Notes: a model not told the origin generated them from the sequence alone. A stretch of 64,000 nucleotides of DNA from Undaria pinnatifida (GCA_012845835.1 JABAKD010000025.1:11477264-11541263), one strand, 5' to 3'; counted from the stretch's first letter, positions 10,315 through 23,929 are shown. Translations and numbers: made by a program.

Positions 10315-12339
10315 CTCGCAATGTGTGCGTGTGTGCGTGTGTGGCTTTCCCACCGTGCGCTGCAGAGTCGCAGGTCATGTGAGGGCTATCCGCAGCCCGC
10401 GTCAATCAACGTCGATTAGCTGTACCCCGCATTAAAACAAAGCCATTCTGCAGCTAAGCAAACCCAATGAGTTGGAACGTCAGCACCTCCGTTTCACTAC
10501 TGCCTATTAGTTCGGATAATACATACTCGGCGACATATTGATTCGTGCCTTTTTGCAGCCCTAGGTTTCGTACAACCAAGCCTGGTGAACTGTTTGAAAA
10601 GCAGAATATGAACATAAATATGACAATTTTGATGATTGTATCATATTATTAGAGGCTCCTATACGTCGACTCGCCATGAAGGGATAGGGTGGTTGGACAT
10701 AACCTGTTGGTAGAACATTTGACAGAGCGATTAAAAACGTGACGATCACTGTATGGTGAGTGGTTAAGAAGCTAGCCGACAAGTGCTGACATATGTGTGT
10801 TGCGTGTGTGCTGACTTCACACTAATATAATGTTATTTCTACCAAACGACATCATCATCAGTACACCCAGTGTCGGCGCTGATTCTTCATCCTGGAGATA
10901 CAAATTTGTGACGATAGACTGTATGTTAAACAGAAAGAAGCAAAACTAACATAGCAAAATATTCATTATTATGATATCATACATGCCGGTCGACCCGGTT
11001 ACACCATTGAATACTACTAGCGTTGGTCCTTGGGTTCGATTTCCGACCGGGTTAAGATTCGGATCTGACTAAATATAGAAACACACAAAAACGATCAACC
11101 GCTATGAAACGCTAGCGGGAGCGGTAGGTGTCCTACCTGGTTTCGACGTCACCCCCGCAGGGTGGGGCACCGTGTCCACTCCGCGCGCGCGAATTGGGTT
11201 TCGAACGTAGCGCGTTCTGGCACTTTTTTTGCAACCGCTTGGGTTTTTGCTCACGAGATTTCTTACTCTTCCGCCCTGTACCCCAGCGCTTTGGCATTTG
11301 ATTTCGTTTATTTATATTTGCGTAGTTCCTGTTTCCCCTTCTCTCTGCCCCGGTTTCCCTCGCAAATCTGCGGAAAGGGTAGCTCTCAAGCCCGTCGACC
11401 CCGTGATTCGCGGGAGTTATATGCACCCTTTTTCATGTTTTCCGGTCTTCGTTTGTACTTTCTTCTTTGGTATTATCCCAAAGGCTTCATATCCTCGCAC
11501 TGTAGATGTATTGGAGTAGGTTGTGAAGAGCCGCATCTTCGAATCATGTTCTAGACCGTGGAACCGGTGATTCCCTGAATGTTACATCATTCCGCATATA
11601 CGACTTAAAACGGTGGGATACTCGTAGTGTTATGGTATTCCTCTGGGACCCTAACAAGGAGTGAGACATAGGACACACTCGATATAAATGGGTTTCACAT
11701 TCCTTTGAAAGCATGTGCGTCTAAGAAAACACGATGATGCATATAATTCGCGTAATTGAACCCTTTTCAGTTTGTCCGCGGCGTGTGTGTGTGGAACGTC
11801 ATATCAGAGCTTATATAGTACAAGTGAGTGGCCAACGTGATACCTGTCTATTAATAGTAGAGAAACATTCAAAGGGTGGCCTGGGTCTGAAACAGCCTGT
11901 TAATCATATTATATATGTACAATTCAACGCCAGTCGATGATGGAATAATATGTTGAATTATCCTCGCGAAGAAAAGAAAGGACGTGTACCGTTGTGGGGA
12001 GGGCGGAGGAGGACCCGCAAAGTGGCCCCGGATCTGAGTTACAACCAGGGCGGAGCACAAGAATAGCTCGTAGGGCGATGATACTGAAGGGATGGAACCA
12101 TTATCAAAATATAAATGTGTTTTTGGCAGTCAGCCTGCAAAGCTGCGATTTTATGCCAAATATATCATTTTTGGCCGATCTCACAGACGAATAAAATGTT
12201 GCTATTTTCCTCTTTATATACATTGGTATTAGGACCTCCAAATGGGACAGCCAGAATGGGTGTCCTACATGTAGCCAGAGTAATAAACACATATACGCAT
12301 TTGATATCACGTCATTATATTTCTAGCCATCCATGACGT
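10315..12339. other. Intergenic, no supported gene
   Basis: Frames on both strands (for example 11133-11554) overlap each other without motifs. A 7-bp inverted pair around 10986-11052 was examined as a tRNA and rejected. Confidence 0.4.
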
Positions 12340-13560
12340 AGCTTCAATTCACCCCCCCGGCCCCAACGCCCCTCTCCTTCCCCAGCGTCCGCACGATTGC
12401 CTAGACCTAGCACCACGCGTACAGCAAGCCTCTACATATATGCGACCTGAACCTGTTTAAAACCCTTCCCCCCTCCGCCCAATCCCCAACCACCCGCTCT
12501 TTCCCCGCTGCCTCTTGCTCAAACGCCGCACCTGACATCGAAATCACCTCATAATCTTTGTAGAGCCATCCATGCCGCTGCTCCAATTCACCTCCCTCTT
12601 TACCCGCCACCCGCACCATCGCCTAGACCTAGCACCACGCGTATAGCAGACACCTACATCTATTCGACCTACAGCTGATAAAACCCTTTTGCCGCAACCC
12701 CCCCCCCCCCCCCCACCCACCCACCCCTTCCAGCACTCCGCCCCCTCCTCACTGTACGACTTTCGCAAGATATACATTAAAATATAGGGGTGCATTCTTT
12801 CTAAAACCTTCAGATATGTCCCCTTACAGGATACATTGTTTTTCTTCGCAAGGATTGAGTTGCCCCGCCCGGTGTCCCCCCCCCGCTCCCTTTTGTTCAA
12901 ACCCAGGCCCCACGCCCTTAAAAAGTCCGCCCTCCCCTCACCGGTTATACGACTTGCAGGATATACTTACTAGATAAACATATGCATTTTCTTCCACAAC
13001 TGTCAGATTTTGTCCCCTCATAAACGGGTTTTACAGTTTTCGCGCACAGATTGACTAACATCACCCTGTCGACCCTGATTGCCAATCTGTAGCTCCAAAG
13101 AAAGGGAGTCAGTCGCTGACCTATATCCTTAATGAGGACACAAAGTCCGTAACACGCGCGATCGGATTATCACACACAGCTTGCAAGGATGAGTTTCGAC
13201 ATAATCTTCGATCTCACCGATGGATATTATTTTGTTATATTGTGAGATATTACTATACAACTGAAAACACACTCCGCTCCCCCTGTGAGATCGAACATTA
13301 TGTCGAACTAATCGTTGCAAGCTGTGTGTGGTACTATCATTTACAAAACGAAAATACACTCCAGCTGCGTGTGAGATCGAAGATTTGTCGAAACTAATCT
13401 TCGCAAGCTCCGTGTGATACTCCGGTCACGCGTATTACGGGTTGTGTGTATTCATTAAGGATATAGGTCGTCCACTCCCGTTGAAACTACAGTGTAACTA
13501 TCAGGGTCAACAGGGCGATGATATTTAGTGTGTGCCCGCAAACTCTAAAACCCGTTTATG
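12340..13560. repeat. TIR-repeat family, rearranged copies (cluster 1)
   Basis: Contains the family's diagnostic blocks: GCCTAGACCTAGCACCACG (12401 and 12623), the CTGTCAGATTTTGTCCCCTCA-like block (near 13001), GACCTATATCCTTAATGAGG (13118), and the terminal repeat TATCACACACAGCTTGCAAGG (near 13170). From about 13350 the terminal block recurs in inverted orientation (CACTCCAGCTGCGTGTGAGATCG), followed by the same internal sequence reversed. This makes a head-to-head pair. A run of about 14 C (near 12699) and other C tracts lie inside. No coding sequence is visible. Confidence 0.7.
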
Positions 13561-15329
13561 ATTGTATATTATTATATTTACAAAATAGTATTGAACGGGT
13601 GTGTGCTGTTTGATAAACTGACATTTTCACACGTCTACATCGAACAAAGAAGACAGTGTCATCGTGCCGATTCCTCCTAGAGCGACGACCGTTCAAAGCC
13701 ACACACTGAGACCGATACACATTGCGAATGCCGCGAGGAGATTTTTGTTGTTCAATTTCACCCGCACTGAGCACGAGGGGGGAAACATGCAACCCGGCGC
13801 ACACGCCTGTCAGGCTTATTGCTTCAAAGGAGGGATGGCTTATCGTATTCACGCTCAGCTGCTTTACTTTGTTCCATGGTTTTGTTAAACATATCTCTTA
13901 CTCGTATCGTGTTCTCGAGGTAAAATAGTATTCGAGTCGACGGCCGTTTCGACGTCAAACACAATGATTATTTATACCAAGCGACCAAGCATCGTAGCAT
14001 CGCGCATGTTTTCTCTCCCGCTGAACATGCACTCATCACGAATAACACATAATTATGTTGTCCCGTCATCCTCAGCATTCCCGGACCCTTTGGCCGCGTA
14101 TGATCGTATGATCCGATGCAGGGCGAACATGCACAAACCAGGCCATTGATGACAGTATGCGTCAGAAACAAATTAAACCCGAAGATGCGAGAGATTCATG
14201 CTTCGAAGATAGTATTTTTTGTGGACCGCAGGGATTAATCGCCTCGTATACCGGCGTGGAGTGTACGCGTTACTATCGATAGTCGAAGTGACCTCCGACA
14301 TCGATGGGTATCTGGGTTGTGTGTGGAGGTCGGCGACCTTCCCGGTCATCATGTGGGATATTACCGCTAAAATGGTGACCGCCTCGATTTTGTATCCGAC
14401 AAAATTGCCGTCCTTATCTCAACCTGTGTTTCGATTGTGTAGTAGCCGAACCAATCAGCGTCAACACATGGCATCTCGAAAGTTTTGATGCGGTGCGTTT
14501 CACATACGCATCACCGATACAACGTGAAATGCATTGTATTGCATCGTCGCCAGCAGTTCAAATTATTTATGCTGTTCCTCATACCTGGTACACTTATCAT
14601 ATAGTTTCCGCTTTCTTATAGTATAGTTTCACACCCTCATGGAGCACTGGAAGTCGACTGGCCGAGAACACTGTTTTCGCATTCGTATGCTTACCTCATT
14701 AAACGCGTCGCTCGGGAGGAACACGGCTTGTTGCTCCGCTGGCGGACATCTCCTTCGAACGTAATTTATCGATTTTGTTATTCTCGGTATCTATTTATTG
14801 CTGAGGAATAGAGATAATCGAATCTATGTTCGATAGACGGTTCGATATATGCCCCAATCATTGTTGTGGCGCCAACTTTCGTTTAAGGCTGAATAGTTGG
14901 AAATTTCCGGTATTACTTGTACTCGCTGTACCTCGTGTTCTAGCCTTAGACTATGTATGTAGCTGTTCGTTTAACGTTTTTATGGGTGAACAGGGTTGGG
15001 CCACGCGGATGAATAGGGATCGGCATGGGATCTCTGGACCTAGCCCCCCCTTGTCATTCTGCAGACGCCCCCACTTACAAACCAACAGGCAAACCGCTAC
15101 TCTCTGCTGCCACGCGAGAAGAGAGGACCAATTCATCGGAGGCACAGCAAGTTGAGTGAAAACCGTACATGCTTGGCGCGGACACAATGGTAGCGGTTGT
15201 CGTGAAATTGCCTACTTTTCCTGTGTATTGCGATGTATGTGTGTGCTCTAATAGTCCAGCCCGATACCACTTGTTTGGCTCTAAATTTGATTGCAGAAAG
15301 GAAGGAATATCAGTCGCACGACATGTATA
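13561..15329. other. Intergenic, no supported gene
   Basis: Short frames only, none with a motif or consistent splice sites. Confidence 0.4.
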
Positions 15330-15425
15330 TATATATATATATCGATCGGAGTATCACACACAGCTTGCAAAAATGAGTTTCGACAAAATATTCGACCTCA
15401 CAGCTGGAGTGTATTTTAATATTTA
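15330..15425. repeat. Solo terminal repeat of the TIR family
   Basis: The block CGGAGTATCACACACAGCTTG, then GATGAG-like sequence, ending CAGCTGGAGTGTATTTTAAT, matches the right end of the copy at 18464-19335. No internal part is present. It is flanked by (AT)n runs at 15326-15341 and 15435-15449. Confidence 0.7.
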
Positions 15426-16415
15426 CTCCTATAATATATATATATATATTTCGTTGTAGAACGTTTTTGTTCATCCGTTTGACGCTACATCACGGCGGCT
15501 TTTCTCCTCAGCCTCTCTGTTGCTATTCACTAGCGATGGCTACCGCATATCCTCTCTACGTTCCTACTCCCAGCACTTACTGATTGATACGATTCAGACG
15601 ATATACTCTCGATAGTCAACCTTGCCCATCGGTTGTCGAGTTTTCGAGACCGGCCGAAGTCCACATGTCCGGGAACGTCAGACAGGCAGGAGGATCGAAC
15701 ACTCTGTTCAGCGTCAAGCAATGTGTACGGAAGATTCGAGAGGTAATCCATGCGGCCAGCGCGTGCTGCGGGCTAGAGGTATCATCTATCACCTTTCGTC
15801 TGAAAAGCTTTCTGAAGGACGGAGTCGGATAACCTGAAATCGTCGTATTTTTTTTAAGGTTCTCTTTGTATATCTGAGCATGATACGAGCAGGTCCTGAG
15901 ATGTCTTATTCAGCAGCTGTATTAATATTTTCGTAAGACATTTACTGGGCTTAAGGATGACATTTGAGCTCCTAGAGTGGGGAACCTCAAAACAAAAGTG
16001 GGGAACCTCTATCGTGTAGCACGCGTCGGTAAGGGACACCTCATTATCGACACCACGCGAAGAAAATAGTACCAGGAACATACATATATATATATATATA
16101 TATTGCCCCAGCGCTTCTAGGCGAGGGACCTTACCGACGTCGGCCCCGGTTCGACTTTGTCAACGCTGACTTCTGCCAGGGATGACGGGAATAATGGAAT
16201 ATTGGTCCAAACCATTAGGAAACCATCATCCCATTGAGATGAATGACAGCATGCACGTCTCGATTACGAGGAAGAGATCGTACTAAATGTGAACGAAGCG
16301 GCTCTGGTATTTTTTACGTGTCCTAATTGAAGGTGTCACTTTCTGCATTGATGTCGTTCATCCCATAGCAGGTCCTAGCCGCAAGTTCACTTTAAAAACG
16401 AAACAAGATCTTATC

Positions 16416-16658
16416 ATGAAGAAGGGATTTGGGGCACCCGCCGTTGCTGCGGGGGTTATCGCCGTCTGTCAATTTCCGCGGTCAACGGGGCAGTCGCTGA
16501 CACAGGAAGTGAATGACCACGGTCCAACTGGCCGTGTTCATGTTCCACGGGCTCCATCGACGAAACCGTGGGGCGACACCAGTCGTGCGCGTCGTCTGCA
16601 AACGGGTGCACGCCCTCGTGGCACCAATGACGATGATGCTCTCGACGTTAATGGCAAG
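16416..16658 (+). CDS. Candidate first exon of the haloperoxidase gene
   Basis: An 81-codon frame starts with ATG at 16416 and ends in AAG followed by GTGAAG (donor at 16659) in phase 0, exactly the phase required by the first core haloperoxidase exon at 27926. The N-terminus MKKGFGAPAVAAGVIAVCQF has a basic start and a hydrophobic stretch, fitting the signal peptide expected for a brown-algal haloperoxidase that is secreted to the cell wall. It is followed by a basic segment and an acidic NDDDALDVNGK end. The join would need an intron of about 11.3 kb, and other exons could lie between. It could belong to another gene; the assignment rests only on phase, strand and signal-like character. Confidence 0.4.
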
Positions 16659-18463
16659 GTGAAGTGGCGGCACAGGGTTTTTAGTTTATATTTCATTCAA
16701 ACAGAAATATATATATATGGGTGGATTTAGGCACGTCTCGTGCGACGTTTCGGCCTGTCTTTCTGTATGTCTGTCTCTATCTGGCCAATTTTCGAAAGAA
16801 AGGATTGTGTGGTGTGTCAAGGGCCTGCAACGACATTAGTGGACTGTCAGTATCTTTTCGATCTAAGCAGACATCCCCATTTAATCGGATACATCGAGTA
16901 TCGGCTAGCCGCGGTTTGGAGCCGCCGTCAGGAGTTCACAACCGCTTCTGTCGTGTTAAGGGAGCCACTCGCGACGGCCGTCTCCGGGGTTACAATGAGC
17001 AACTCAAATTGCATGCAAATGTTGCTCTTGGCTGACCGAGTAGCGACAGCCCTCACGTTTCTCTGAACATTTTTATTGCCATGTATGCATATATTGGATG
17101 CAGGTTGTTTGACCGACGGAAGAACGATATACCAGGCACGTGTAGTATGCACGACAGCGGGCATCATCCGAACTTTTTTCCTGGCGTCGTTTCTAACCGT
17201 CCGTGTGGTCTTCGAAATTGATTTTTGAACCCATCTACACCCAGCACGACCGGTGTCCGTGGTGATGCCTCGTTGACAGAGCTCTGTAGTCATGGACTAC
17301 GAAACAGAGATTGCATCACATTGCGTGTGCCGCAAGTTCATTTGACCGTGCCGTGCCAATCGCAACGAGCACGCGGACAAAAAGCCATATATGCAAAAAA
17401 CAGACTCTTGGCAGCTCCATAGAGGAAACTAAAGGTGAAATAAAGAACGAAGAAGAAGGAAAAAATGGTATTTGAAAATAATGAGGGGAACGAGACAGCA
17501 GGACCAAAAACGATAACTGTAAGACAACAGCCAGCAAACGAATACGTAACAACACGGCGTTCATTTTACGTCATCGTGGGTCTAAACCTTACTGGTCCTC
17601 GGAAAAACCCTGCCGAAAGAGTGGATCGTTGCGCCGCATGGTCTAAGGCCGTCACCCGTTTTCTGACGACGGCGGTGCCAATAATATTGTCGGGCGTCGC
17701 CCCCGTCCCATATACGAAAACGAAGTCCAATAATCATCATCAAAGAAAATAGCTGGAACAGAGCAGGTGTCACCACCCACCCAGCCCCTGTCGGCGCCGG
17801 ACGCAAACTGGGTTCTAACTGCACGTACAACTCTTTTCGTTGCGAGCGTTGCTGCCTGGTCTGTCGCCTACATACTGTATACTCGATGGTGAAGTCCGCC
17901 ACGACAGCATCGCCTCCATGGCCCCCAATCGTACCCCGAGGGAAAACAGGAAGGAAAAATCGAAAGACAAAAAGAGCATGAATGTATAGCGAAGAAAAGA
18001 AAGGAGTGTATAACCCAATCAAGAGGAAACCTGTCAAAATAAACCTTCCTACCGGCCGTGCGGTGGTACAGCAGCAGTATCATCTAACACTCAACACTGC
18101 AGTCCCGAAACTTTTCGAGGAGGCCACCCAAAAAACTTTTGGGTCGTTAATTTACCACTACTAAGACAGAGACAAGAACGTGCTAAGAACAACAGCATCG
18201 CACATGCAAACTATGTCTTATGATCGCTTTTAGACGTATTACACGGCTATTCGTACGGAGTCGCACAGATGGTCATATCGTGTCGAATATATGTTTTTTT
18301 GTCACGGCAACATTTCCAAACGATGAATATTATTGTGGTCACGTTGTGGTACCAACCTACTGAGTGTATTGAATCACATACACCGTTCGTTGTGCTGCAC
18401 CGGGCTGTTTCGCTATCTTTACACCACTCCTATTTATAGAAGATAAGACTAGAATGTGTGCTC
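16659..18463. other. No supported exon (possible intron 1 of the haloperoxidase)
   Basis: Both strands carry short overlapping frames without motifs. Confidence 0.35.
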
Positions 18464-19335
18464 TCATAGCTGGAGTATATTTTAATATTATGATAAAAAT
18501 TAAAATACACTCCAGCTTTGAGATCGAAGATTTCGTCGAAACTCATCTTTGCAAGCTGTGTGTGATACTCCGATCATTATATGTGACCTAAACCTCTTGA
18601 ACCCAATCCCCCCGCTATTATTTTTCCTTCTCTCTCTCTTGTTCAAACGCCCCACCTAATATCGAAATCCGCCAGTGTAATAGACACTTCCACGCCCTGG
18701 ATATAACCTCATTGTCTTTTTGGAGCCGACCATGCCGCTGCTGCAATTTCCACACACCTGACCATGCCGCTGCTGCAAATCCCCCACACACGCCCCCAAC
18801 GCACCCTCCTTCGCCACCACCCGCACCATCGCCTAGAACTAGGACCACGCGTATAGAAAAACCCTACATCTACACGACCTAAAGCCCTTAGCCCCCAACC
18901 CCCCCACACACACCCTCCCCCACAACAAGGATATATAGTTTCAACGCACAAATTATGCTGCCCCCCGTGTCCCTCTCCCCCTTCCCTCCCTCCCGCCGCC
19001 CTTTTGATCAAAACCAGGCCCCCGCGTCCGTTAAAACTCCGTCCTCCCCTTACCGGTTATTCGACTTACAGGATTCACATGATAAACTGATGCATTTCCT
19101 TCCACAGCTGTCAGATAGTGTCCACCTTTGAAACGTGATATATAGTTTCCGCGCACAGACTGCCTAACATCACCCTGTTGACCCTGATAGCTACACTGTA
19201 GTTTCAAGGGGAGTCGCCGACCTATATCCTTGATGAAGACACACACAACCCGTAATACGCGCGAGGGGAGTATCACACGCAGCTTGCAAAGATGAGTTTC
19301 GACAAAATCTCAGCTGGAGTGTATTATATTTGTTA
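18464..19335. repeat. TIR-repeat family, most complete copy
   Basis: The left end (about 18510-18580) reads CACTCCAGCTTTGAGATCG, then TTTCGTCGAAACTCATC, TTGCAAGCTGTGTGTGATAC. The right end (about 19268-19325) is its inverse: GTATCACACGCAGCTTGC, GATGAGTTTCGACAAAAT, CAGCTGGAGTGTATT. These are terminal inverted repeats of about 60-70 bp around about 700 bp of non-coding, C-rich sequence. A second short inverted repeat forms a hairpin at 18468-18524 (AGCTGGAGTATATTTTAAT against its complement). The length and lack of an ORF fit a non-autonomous DNA transposon. Confidence 0.75.
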
Positions 19336-20574
19336 TACGTATACATTCACGTAACGTATATATTACTCCTCTTACTTACCTTGCCGCAGGCCTAATAGCT
19401 ACATGTTCGAAAGCTAATCGATTATTCGTCATAAATGGTGTACACGTAGCAATGTACACCAACTGCGAATGAATGTCGTACTTATTTTTCCCGACCTGGT
19501 TTCGTTCGTAACGTGCAGGGCTACTGGATAGATAGAGAGAAAAATCACCGAGCAATCAGGTTTATTCCGACGCCGAATGTTTCCGTATTAGCCAAGCTTT
19601 CGGGTACGCCATCGCTCTTTCGTTTGCAAGCACGATTGAACGTCACTGAACGAGGAAAAACTTGAAAACTCCAGCGGTTGTCGTGATGTTAACCACACAT
19701 AAATAAAGATAAACTACACACAGCCGTTGGCTCAACCTTTCACGTCTTCGCGGTCCTCTAGGCGGTGGACAACTCCGGCATGGTTCGGAGCAAGAAAGAT
19801 AATTCTATAGGTTTAGTAGCTGGATTGCATGCTTAGTGCAGCGTAGTTGACGATAACAAGACTAGTTGCGATCTCGTGCATTCCGATTCAAATCGAAGTT
19901 GATAGAATATGATATGCTTTTGTTTGTATAATTAATAGGTTTTGTTGTGCTTGCAAACACCTATCTGACACAAAGGTAGGCATACATCCCTCCAAGCATA
20001 GTACGATACCGAGATTCGAATTTGTTTTTATTTGTTCTGCTGCAATCTGGCAAGGGGCCCACTACGTCGCTGCAATCGGTTCACTGAAAAAGTTCGTCCA
20101 AGGGAAGGTAGGTTTGAACAAAGAATAGCCACAGACAGTGATTTTCTGTTGCGAATGGCCATGCGATTAAGCACCAACTCTTTAATGAGTTGCTTGATTC
20201 AGCATTTGTTTCACATGTAGACTAGTTGATGGAGTGGCCGTAGCTAATGTGAGTAATTGCCCGAGTTCGATCAAGCCGTAAGTCGATGAACTTGTCGGTT
20301 CCATCATGTATGCAGTGTGGGTGTATACACAGCATCTAAAAATGATGCTGGATTTTCCTCGCCATATCTTGTTTCCACCTCTTACCGAGGCAGGAAACCG
20401 TTTGGCACGGGAAACAAAAAACACGAAGTGAGGGGATTGCATTGATTGTTTTTCTCATATTAACTAGCATACTCAAGCCCGTGGTCACTTGGTCAAAAGA
20501 CAGGACGATCAAATCTCTGATGTAGGAGGAATACCACTGGGAGAAATCACCGAGTGGTACACTTGATTATACCA
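19336..20574. other. No supported gene
   Basis: AT-richer spacer with no motif-bearing frame. Confidence 0.4.
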
Positions 20575-20890
20575 TATTGGTCGCCCCGGTGGCATTTCAG
20601 GCTATCCTCGTACCTGGTATAGGTCGGTTTCGTGCGTTCTAGTCCCCCCAAGTGCATACACGTATAAATCCGGAGGCTTTCATGCTTGTGCGCGCTTATT
20701 TTGTGAGAAGCGAGACAGCGTGAGTAAGCAACACTCGACGATAACCCTACGAGCAGTGGGATTGGTGACCCCTGCCAATGGGCGATATAAAATGGAAGGA
20801 AAAAACCGGGACGATACCTGTGACCACCCACGGCCTGTCCAGAAGTTGGAAAGTAGAAGTGAGAAAAAAATTGAAACAGTAAGATCATAG
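20575..20890 (+). mobile_element. tRNA-derived SINE-like repeat, copy 1
   Basis: Starts near GGTCGCCCCGGTGGC. An A-box-like TGGCATTTCAGG (20590-20601) and a B-box-like CGTTCTAGTCC (20635-20645) are spaced as in tRNA genes. The tail has TGTCCAGAAGTTGGAAAGTA and ends in an A-rich stretch. It is homologous to 22388-22767 and 53255-53620. Confidence 0.6.
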
Positions 20891-22387
20891 CTGACGACCA
20901 AATTAATGCCTCCGGACGAAAAGTTATAAATATAGTGAAGTCAGGAGCCACCCTACGACATGCCAGGTCCACACTGTTAAATACTACGTCTCACTACTCG
21001 CGTCTGAAAAACTACACCGCAATTCACCCAGAACTGATCGATGAACCTTTGCACACAGGAAAATATTTGAAAGCTTTGTTGTCATATGTATCGTGTTATG
21101 TCGCGCATCCATTAAATGTTCTAAAAGAATATCGCTGTTTTTTTTTTTTTTTTGGGGGGGGGGGGCGTAGAATCAGTCGCCAATGGAGATAGAACGCAAA
21201 AACAAGGCGAAGGAGTCAGGGCAGCCTTACGATATATATAGACTATCACGCACGGTCATGGGAAGGTTGATAAACGTCCCAAGACGATGATAAGCTGTTG
21301 TTGTTCTTGTTGTTGTTTGTTGTTGCCTCACATTAACGTTGGTCAAACATGTAGAGTCCGTGGTCATACAAAGGTGCTGGAGCCGTAGGAAGACCCGAAA
21401 AAGCAAACGAAATGAAAATTCGTCCGGGAAATACCACTCTTTCCTGCCTAAAAACTCCCCCTACGAAACCGCACGAGTGAAGTTATCCAATGTGAAAACT
21501 GAACTCTCACGGCCGCGGGTATCCACTCTAGCTACGGCATAGAGTTCCCCCGTTCCCAAAAATAACCAACTCGCGGCTACAAACTACAGCGGTGGGGCTG
21601 ATTGCTCCGTATGAACCGCACGGTAATCGTGAACACAGACGACCGCGCCTGCGGCCTGGAGTGCTGTCAGAGTGATGACCCCCGGGCATGCGGTGAAAAA
21701 AAGCAATCGAACCAAGAACCACCATAAAAAATATCAATGATCGCCCCGTCTTTCCGAGTGATCTGACAGGTTGCAGCGCAGCTCTGAGCTACGACCCCTG
21801 TGCCTGAAAATTGAAAATTGGGGGGGGGGGGGGTCGTTTTCCATGATACACAACTGCACCAAATTTACAAACACCAGTGACATGAGTAACATGTTGTTCT
21901 ACTGCCTCGTATCTAAACCCTGAGAAAATATGATTGCTGCTATCGTCGTGATGTGCGTGCGGGTCGTGGGTCTTCGTGTGCCATCCTCCTGCTGTGGTTC
22001 TCCATGGCCGCCTCATCGCCTTCGCCTACTCGGCCCGCTCGTTCGCATTTGCTATCGTTGACGCTCAATTGCAGTCACTCCCCCTTCTCCCCTGTCCCAA
22101 AAAACCAAACGCTCCTCCCAGCTTGCGGTGATGATCTGGCAACCAAAGATCTCGTTCAAGAAGAGTTGAATCCGTCTCTTCCCCGCCTGCCGACGCTCAT
22201 TCACCCTCCTCCTTTGTCGTCGAATCCAGCCTCCTAATGGCGTAGTTTCCTCCACTCAAACCAAGACTGCGATGTAGTGTGGCTCTTGGTGGCACCTGCC
22301 TACGCGCACGAGCATCCTGATTGAGGATTGCTGCTCTGCCGCTGCTGCCTTCAAAGACGTGCGAATCGTAGGTGACCATGTCTATAT
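20891..22387. other. No supported gene; homopolymer tracts
   Basis: Includes a T-run followed directly by a G-run at about 21138-21165, a GTT-rich stretch at 21295-21325 and a G-run at about 21821-21833. Frames are short and conflicting. Confidence 0.4.
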
Positions 22388-22767
22388 ACCGATCGCCCCG
22401 GTGGCGTATCAGGTTATCCTCGAGCCTGGTATAGGTCTGTTTCGTGAGTTCGAGAATACCGATCGCCCCGGTGACGTATCAGGTTATCCTCGAGCCTGGT
22501 ATAGGTCTGTTTCGTGAGTTCGAGCCCCGCCGAGTGCATACTCGTATAAACTCGTTGGGACATTATCTTGTGCATAAACGGACTTGCGGAAAGCGCGAGA
22601 GCGTGCGTTAGCATCATTCGATGAAAACGTCGACGAGCAGTCGGATTGCGGAACATTATGCGTGATAAAAATTGAAGGCAAGAACCGGGGGCGGAAAGGG
22701 ACGACACTTGTGACCACGGCATGTCCAGAAGCTGGAGAGTAAAAGTGTGAGAAAAAAAACTAAAAAA
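22388..22767 (+). mobile_element. tRNA-derived SINE-like repeat, copy 2, with duplicated head
   Basis: The 70-bp head is present twice in tandem (22388-22457 and 22458-22527). The first has A-box TGGCGTATCAGG (22402-22413), matching the consensus at 11 of 12 positions, and AGTTCGAG at 22447. The second has TGACGTATCAGG (22472-22483) and B-box AGTTCGAGCCC (22517-22527). The body and A-rich end follow as in copy 1, including GTCCAGAAGCTGGAGAGTA. Confidence 0.7.
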
Positions 22768-23929
22768 ATGCCTAACGAACGACGTACTACCCAACTCTAC
22801 CGTCACGCCTTGGACTCGCGGCCACACGCAGCAGCAGCAACGTATTACGCCTTGAGGGTGAGACGCTACACCCGCCAAAAAGACCCCCCATTCGCTACAA
22901 AACTGCCAGTGCATGCCTCGCATCGTGCCGTACCGAGGCGGCAAAGGGGAAGGAGGAGAGAAAGCCGGTCACTCTGCGCACCATGATCGAAATGGTTGCC
23001 AAATAGTATGCTAAAATTTTTTTGTGTTAGTAATACGAATGTCGTATAGTCTTCTCTATGTATACATTTATGTGTATTACATTAATTTAATCCTGATAAA
23101 ATCGAACCATCCAAAAATTGCAAGAAGGGTTTAGACTCGAGTGGTGATGACGTTAATATTGTAGGAAAACAAATAACGTATTCCATACGTACGGCATGTG
23201 CCTCGCACATATTAAAAAATACCGCCCGATTGATGCATCCGCCTACTGATCCACCGGGTTAATCGCAGCACAGCAGTACCACACCGGTTGGACGGTCGGT
23301 GTACACAGTCAGGAGGACGTTGTACCCACACCAACTTGTCATTGGGACTAGAATGCCAGGTACCAGGTATTACCGATACCACAACCAATGGGTGCGTGAA
23401 CCGACGGCGAATTGTGTAATCCTGTTCCAAAATGGTTCACGAAACAAGCACTTTTCTTTGCGATGGCCGCTCCAACGACTAAGCCTTGAAAGTTATGGCG
23501 TCGATTGTTAGTCGATTTCGCACACACTATCTACTATAATTAAATGGGCCGCCTGCCCATCTGTGCCGACTGAACCGGCGCGGTACCGAACCGATATAAA
23601 GCAGGCATGTGCTTTTCTATTCAGACCTATCGCGAACAAGGCACACCACGCCAGCAGGTGCATAGAGGTGTTGCCCGGACCAATACGACCTAGCTGTCAT
23701 TGCGGCGCAACATATATACGTTCTTGCGCTAAGCGAATATATACCTGGTATACATATTTGCATGTTTTCCCGGTCAGCAAACCTTTACGACCATGCAACA
23801 CCACCTGTAACGACAATTTCATGGTACTCGTACTTCAGGTCTAGGCCCAGGTACATATCACTTTTTATTTTGAGGGGTGTTGGAATCCAATAAAGTCGCA
23901 TTTTCTGAAAACACCAAAGTCATCCCGCG
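22768..23929. other. No supported gene
   Basis: Only short frames without motifs, within the proposed long first haloperoxidase intron. Confidence 0.35.

Noticed and set aside
10986-11053. tRNA-like sequence with GGTTCGATTTCC and a 7-bp stem
   Set aside because: Two alternative stems use the same bases, the D and anticodon arms cannot be drawn, and the length is only 60-65 nt.
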